Of a stretch of DNA of 64,000 bases, positions 60,597 to 64,000 are shown piece by piece. Each line of letters begins with the position of its first letter. Within the stretch, counting starts at the first letter, position 1. Source of the stretch: an uncultured Lachnospiraceae bacterium (GTDB lineage: Bacteria > Bacillota > Clostridia > Lachnospirales > Lachnospiraceae); the NCBI GenBank assembly GCA_902800325.1, contig CADCDW010000001.1:1-64000 (forward strand). The letters run 5' to 3'. Position numbers and translations under genes: made by a program. Under the pieces are notes generated by a model. That model was not told where the DNA came from. It worked only from the letters and a program-made list of their open reading frames with translations, and did no database searches.

Positions 60597-61019
60597 ATGA
60601 CAAATATTTCAAACATCCTCGGCGAGCGAATTAGGCATTATAGAAAAAGTCAACATTTAAGTCAGGAAAAACTATCGGAACTTGCAAATCTTCATCCAAC
60701 ATATATAGGTCAATTAGAACGTGGAGAGAAAAATGCTTCAGTAGAAACATTATACAAAATATGTAACGCCTTAGATGTACCTATAACCACACTTTTAGAA
60801 AAGATTGACGAATACAAAGCAAATGAACCCCTGTTAAAAATATCTAAACTATCAGATATTAATTCAACTTATGCAGCTATCGAAATCAAAGAAACTAATC
60901 ATGAAATAAATATCCCTCTTACCGTATATGAAATTCTTTCTAAGGAGTCATTAGAAAATCAAAAGAATATATTGACAATTGTTACAGCTGCACTAAAAGT
61001 AAACAGAAAATTTCAATAA
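60597..61019 (+). CDS. XRE-family regulator divergent to the secretion locus
   Basis: 140 residues from ATG 60597 (AAAAGGAGG 7 nt upstream; the ATG two codons earlier is too close). HTH domain about 5-62: LGERIRHYRKSQHLSQEKLSELANLHPTYIGQLERGEKNASVETL. The C-terminal ~75 residues hold a small mixed domain (ISKLSDINSTYAAIEIKET). It probably binds the ATACTATAGTAT-like sites between itself and the protease gene, controlling the locus and itself. Confidence 0.88.
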   Translation: MTNISNILGERIRHYRKSQHLSQEKLSELANLHPTYIGQLERGEKNASVETLYKICNALDVPITTLLEKIDEYKANEPLLKISKLSDINSTYAAIEIKETNHEINIPLTVYEILSKESLENQKNILTIVTAALKVNRKFQ

Positions 61020-61134
61020 AAATGTTATAAGCTTTTGTCCAATAATCCAAATATCAAAAATAAAAGGATGGTTTTATGCATACACTAAACAATAGTGTAA
61101 CGTTCATAAAATCATCCTATTTATATAACATTTA
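61019..61134. terminator. Nested hairpin between xre and the next convergent gene
   Basis: The main stem AGGATGGTTTTATG (61065-61078) with CATAAAATCATCCT (61105-61118) has one mismatch and encloses ACACTA/TAGTGT. Outer segments AATGTTATAA (61021-61030) and TTATATAACATT also pair. It probably terminates xre and the opposing membrane-protein gene. Confidence 0.6.
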
Positions 61135-61181
61135 ATTAAATCAACTAATTATTCCACTAAATCCAAATACGTATGTAAAAC

Positions 61182-61535
61182 TTACATTTTAAACGCCTTA
61201 TGTTTTTTATTCATCATCTCATCATACTGAACATACATTTTCTGCACACTGTTTTCAAGAAGATAGTAATGCATTACATACGGTATCAGCAAAACAAGTA
61301 GTGCTATTGTAAGAAAAAGCATAACCATCTTGCCACTGTAATTAAGATATATAATTGTCATAAGAGTCATAAGTGCAAACAAAACCGTAACAATAAGATG
61401 CACCAGTCTTTCATGTGCAAAAAAACCTGTCTGAACCAGATGTTTTTTTATCTCCTCATCCCAATCAGTTTCTTTGTTGTCTTCCTCAAGCAAATTATCG
61501 ATATATGACAAATAGGCAAGAATTCTTTTTTTCAT
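61182..61535 (-). CDS. Small two-helix membrane protein, unknown
   Basis: 117 residues from ATG 61535 (AAAGGATT upstream). A cytosolic N-terminal segment with an acidic stretch (DNLLEEDNKETDWDEEIKK), two membrane helices (about 46-90, separated by a short NYSGK loop), and a charged C-terminal tail. No family recognised. It follows the YqeG-type gene by ~100 bp. Confidence 0.7.
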   Translation of the reverse strand: MKKRILAYLSYIDNLLEEDNKETDWDEEIKKHLVQTGFFAHERLVHLIVTVLFALMTLMTIIYLNYSGKMVMLFLTIALLVLLIPYVMHYYLLENSVQKMYVQYDEMMNKKHKAFKM

Positions 61536-61637
61536 AATCCTTTTATCTCCTTTTTTATCGTTATATGGTTCACACATTTAAGAGCGAGCTCTCGTCTGCA
61601 CATTTTTTCAAAATAGAGTCTTCCTCAAACGCATACA

Positions 61638-62150
61638 TTACATTTTTGTTTTTATCTTATGTTTTCTTTTATAAAAGAAAAGAACAAGTTTTTCAGGTAT
61701 ACGCTTAAGTATTATCTGAATCTCCTCATGCTTTGCAATAGGTTTTACAAGTATACTGTGAAGCTTTGCATTGTTTGCGCCCCAGATATCGGTAAAAAGC
61801 TGATCACCGACAAAAAGAGTATTACCTTTATCGGTACCCATTTTCTTCATAGCCTTTATGTAACCTTTAGCAAGCGGCTTGCCGGCTTTATATATGTATG
61901 TTGCTCCAAATTCTTTATTAAAATCCGCAACACGTTTTTCATCATTATTGGATAAAAAACAAACCTTATAGCCCATCGCCATAAGTTTTTTTATCAAAAC
62001 CGAGGCGCGAAAATCCGCCGGAGCGTCATGTTCAACAAGTGTATTGTCTATATCAAATATAACTCCTCTAAACCCATCATTATAATATTTTTTAAAATCT
62101 ATCGAATATGTCGAATCATAATATTCTGTCGGATAAAAAATCTTAAACAT
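61638..62150 (-). CDS. yqeG: YqeG-family HAD phosphatase
   Basis: 170 residues. HAD motif 1 is VIFDIDNTLVEHD (about 30-42), motif 2 LSNND (about 67-71), motif 3 Lys in KAGKPLAKG, motif 4 GDQLFTDIWGAN. The FYPTEYYDSTYSID opening is typical of YqeG, related to phosphatidylglycerophosphate phosphatase Gep4, so lipid phosphate hydrolysis is a possible role. Cytosolic, no membrane helix. Confidence 0.88.
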   Translation of the reverse strand: MFKIFYPTEYYDSTYSIDFKKYYNDGFRGVIFDIDNTLVEHDAPADFRASVLIKKLMAMGYKVCFLSNNDEKRVADFNKEFGATYIYKAGKPLAKGYIKAMKKMGTDKGNTLFVGDQLFTDIWGANNAKLHSILVKPIAKHEEIQIILKRIPEKLVLFFYKRKHKIKTKM

Positions 62151-62287
62151 ACAGTCTCACCAGCCTATAAATAATTATAATATTTAAATTGTTTTACCTT
62201 TATTTTATTTATACATGCATTTCAAAATAAATCAATATCTTTCGGCATTTTTTGATATTTTGCCGAAAAAATAAAGCAAATCGCATG

Positions 62288-62398
62288 AATTAATTTAATT
62301 AGCAAAAGTATAAACTTTGAAAAAAATTAATTTAATTAGCAAAAGTATAAACTTTGAAAAAAATAATTTAATTAGCGAAAGTATAAACTTTGAAAAAA
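62288..62398. repeat. Three-copy ~37-bp tandem repeat
   Basis: The unit (A)ATTTAATTAGC(A/G)AAAGTATAAACTTTG followed by an A-run occurs three times (AGC cores at 62301, 62338 and 62374; periods 37 and 36). It lies in the 268-bp gap between uvrC and yqeG, 21 bp from the uvrC stop. Each unit contains AAAGT-ATAA-ACTTT, a small hairpin. Confidence 0.85.
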
Positions 62399-62418
62399 TA
62401 TTTCAACCGTATATCTCC

Positions 62419-64000
62419 TCAGGCATGAAAGAAATTATAAACATTTTCCGCAACCGCATCAGTTATACCTTCTACCGACTTTAATTCATCAATACCTGCT
62501 GTTTTTATCTGTTCCACATCCTTAAAATGTTTAAGTAGTGCTTTTCTTCTGGCAGGTCCGATTCCCTCTATCTCATCTAAAATAGAATGTACCTGATTCT
62601 TGCTCCTTAACTGCCTGTGATATTCTATGGCAAATCTGTGTGCTTCGTCCTGTAAAGCAGTTACCATAAGCATAGCTTCACTTCCCTTAGGGAAATCAAC
62701 TTCTTTATTGTTATAATATAGTCCTCTTGTATGATGATTATCGTCCTTAACCATACCACACACCGGTATGTCTATGCCGAGACTGTCAAGTACCATAAGC
62801 GCTACATTGACCTGTCCCTTTCCACCATCCATCATAATTACATCAGGATATACATCCAGTTTTTCATCTGTAAATCTTCTGCTTAAAACCTCCTTCATAG
62901 ATGCATAATCGTCCGGTCCTTCGATAGTTTTAAGTCGGAATTTACGATATGCATTTTTCTTCGGAACACCTTTTTCAAACACAACCATAGAGGCAACACT
63001 CAGAGTTCCTGAAATATGAGATATATCAAACGCCTCCATCCTGTCAGCAGAAGCTATACCAAGTATATCTGCTATATCCTTCGTTGCTCCGACAGTTCTT
63101 TTTTCCTGCCTTTTTATTCTTTCCACATCCTGTTTTAAAACAAGAGCTGCATTGTCAAATGCAAGTTTTAAAAGTTTTTTCTTTTCTCCCTTTTGAGGAA
63201 CATAAACTCTGACCTTCGATCCTCTTCTTTCCGAAAGATATCCTTCGATTATATCAAGCTCACCGATATTCTCCTGTACAAGAATCTCCTTTGGCAGATA
63301 TGGTGTTCCCGAATAATACTGTTTTACAAAAGCAGTGAGTATATCACATACAGTCTCCTCATTATTGGTATTCATATGATGATGTTCTCTTCCAAGAAGC
63401 TTTCCTTCACGCACAAAAAATACAGTAACAACAGCATCAGTTTCATTGGACGCACAGGCTATCACATCCCTGTCATCACCACTTGTAACACTCATCTTCT
63501 GCTTGTCCATTATATGAGTTATACTATCAATTAAATCTCTTGTTTCCGCAGCCTTTTCAAACTCCATTTCATCTGCATAAAGCTTCATTTTTTCCTTTAG
63601 GGTATTTACTGTCTCCTTATAGTTACCGTTTAAAAAATCAATTGCCTTTTCTATATTTTTATTATATTCTTCAGATGAAATATGTCCGTTGCAAGGCGCA
63701 CTGCACTGTCCTATCTGATAATACAGACACGATCTTTCCTTACCTATGTCACGCGGCAAAATTCTATTGCAATTCCGCAATTTATATAGTTTATTGATAA
63801 GTTCAATAGTATCTTTAACTGCACGTGGATTAGTATACGGTCCAAAATACTTTGACTTATCCCTTTTCATATTATGACTGTATAAAACTCTCGGAAACCC
63901 CTCTTCAACGGTAACTTTTATATAAGGATAACCTTTATCATCTGTCATCAGAGTATTGTATTTCGGACGATATTCTTTTATAAGATTGCATTCCAAAACA
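62419..64000 (-). CDS. uvrC: UvrABC excinuclease subunit C (partial, 5' end beyond window)
   Basis: About 527 codons are in the window; the frame is open to the right edge, so the N-terminal GIY-YIG beginning is missing. What remains: VLECNLIKEYRPKYN (end of the GIY-YIG domain), YFGPYTN, the cysteine cluster CLYYQIGQCSAPCNGH, the UVR motif (about EMEFEKAAETRDLI), the RNase-H-like endonuclease domain with FDISHISGTLSVASMVVFE and DGGKGQVN, and C-terminal helix-hairpin-helix pairs (IEGIGPARRKALLKHF). UvrC makes both incisions in nucleotide excision repair. Confidence 0.95.
   Translation of the reverse strand, partial: VLECNLIKEYRPKYNTLMTDDKGYPYIKVTVEEGFPRVLYSHNMKRDKSKYFGPYTNPRAVKDTIELINKLYKLRNCNRILPRDIGKERSCLYYQIGQCSAPCNGHISSEEYNKNIEKAIDFLNGNYKETVNTLKEKMKLYADEMEFEKAAETRDLIDSITHIMDKQKMSVTSGDDRDVIACASNETDAVVTVFFVREGKLLGREHHHMNTNNEETVCDILTAFVKQYYSGTPYLPKEILVQENIGELDIIEGYLSERRGSKVRVYVPQKGEKKKLLKLAFDNAALVLKQDVERIKRQEKRTVGATKDIADILGIASADRMEAFDISHISGTLSVASMVVFEKGVPKKNAYRKFRLKTIEGPDDYASMKEVLSRRFTDEKLDVYPDVIMMDGGKGQVNVALMVLDSLGIDIPVCGMVKDDNHHTRGLYYNNKEVDFPKGSEAMLMVTALQDEAHRFAIEYHRQLRSKNQVHSILDEIEGIGPARRKALLKHFKDVEQIKTAGIDELKSVEGITDAVAENVYNFFHA

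Noticed and set aside
62288..62398. Three ~37-bp repeats considered as a CRISPR array
   Set aside because: Units are contiguous with no unique spacers and no cas genes nearby; a simple tandem repeat.

Overview
The window is AT-rich with strong GGAGG-type ribosome binding sites and frequent GTG/TTG starts. Its gene content (KtrAB, Ppk/Ppx, a folate operon with fused FolB-FolK, WXG100 secretion, SpaA-type adhesin) points to a low-GC Gram-positive of the Clostridia, most like a gut Lachnospiraceae. This placement is an inference from gene families, not from a marker gene. Almost every gene reads on the minus strand, so operons are read here from high to low coordinates.

Layout. 1-2.2 kb: tail of a membrane protein, a HipBST-type tripartite toxin-antitoxin operon whose promoter lies inside a large inverted repeat, and a small cysteine protein. 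2.3-7.9 kb: an FtsX-type ABC transporter with its two-component system, separated by a 167-bp palindromic repeat. 8.0-15.8 kb: a lone pseudopilin, then an apparent operon for a heterodimeric ABC exporter, a Kv-like channel and KtrB/KtrA potassium uptake. 15.9-20.5 kb: a SpaA-repeat adhesin without a recognisable LPxTG signal, a 226-bp palindrome, and a purine permease. 20.6-24.4 kb: polyphosphate kinase and exopolyphosphatase. 24.4-29.1 kb: a folate operon (polysaccharide deacetylase, folC, HD protein, folP, folBK). 29.3-32.3 kb: two unrecognised proteins transcribed divergently, a lipoprotein, a long hairpin, and a broken AAA-ATPase next to a half copy of the palindromic repeat.

32.4-60.4 kb is the most interesting part: about 28 kb, all on the minus strand, forming a type VII-like (WXG100/EssC) secretion locus interwoven with Ser/Thr phosphorylation. 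It encodes an FHA-bearing EssC ATPase, a YukD-like ubiquitin fold, five WXG100-size proteins, two transmembrane Ser/Thr kinases, a PP2C and a PPP-type phosphatase, and a membrane-anchored trypsin-like protease with a cytosolic FHA domain. There is also a small membrane protein with four TTxL motifs spaced exactly 11 residues apart, a 1999-residue wall-spanning protein, a LytTR protein without a phosphoacceptor, a DUF4176 protein and a candidate effector. Recognisable EsaA, EssA and EssB are absent. At the far end, behind a terminator, is an 882-residue fusion of a bacterial-type poly(ADP-ribose) glycohydrolase domain, an SGNH hydrolase and a degenerate protein kinase. A divergent XRE regulator (60.6 kb) faces the locus; palindromic ATACTATAGTAT-like sites overlap the predicted -10 elements of both promoters.

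61-64 kb: a small membrane protein, a YqeG-type HAD phosphatase, a tandem repeat, and uvrC, which runs off the right edge.
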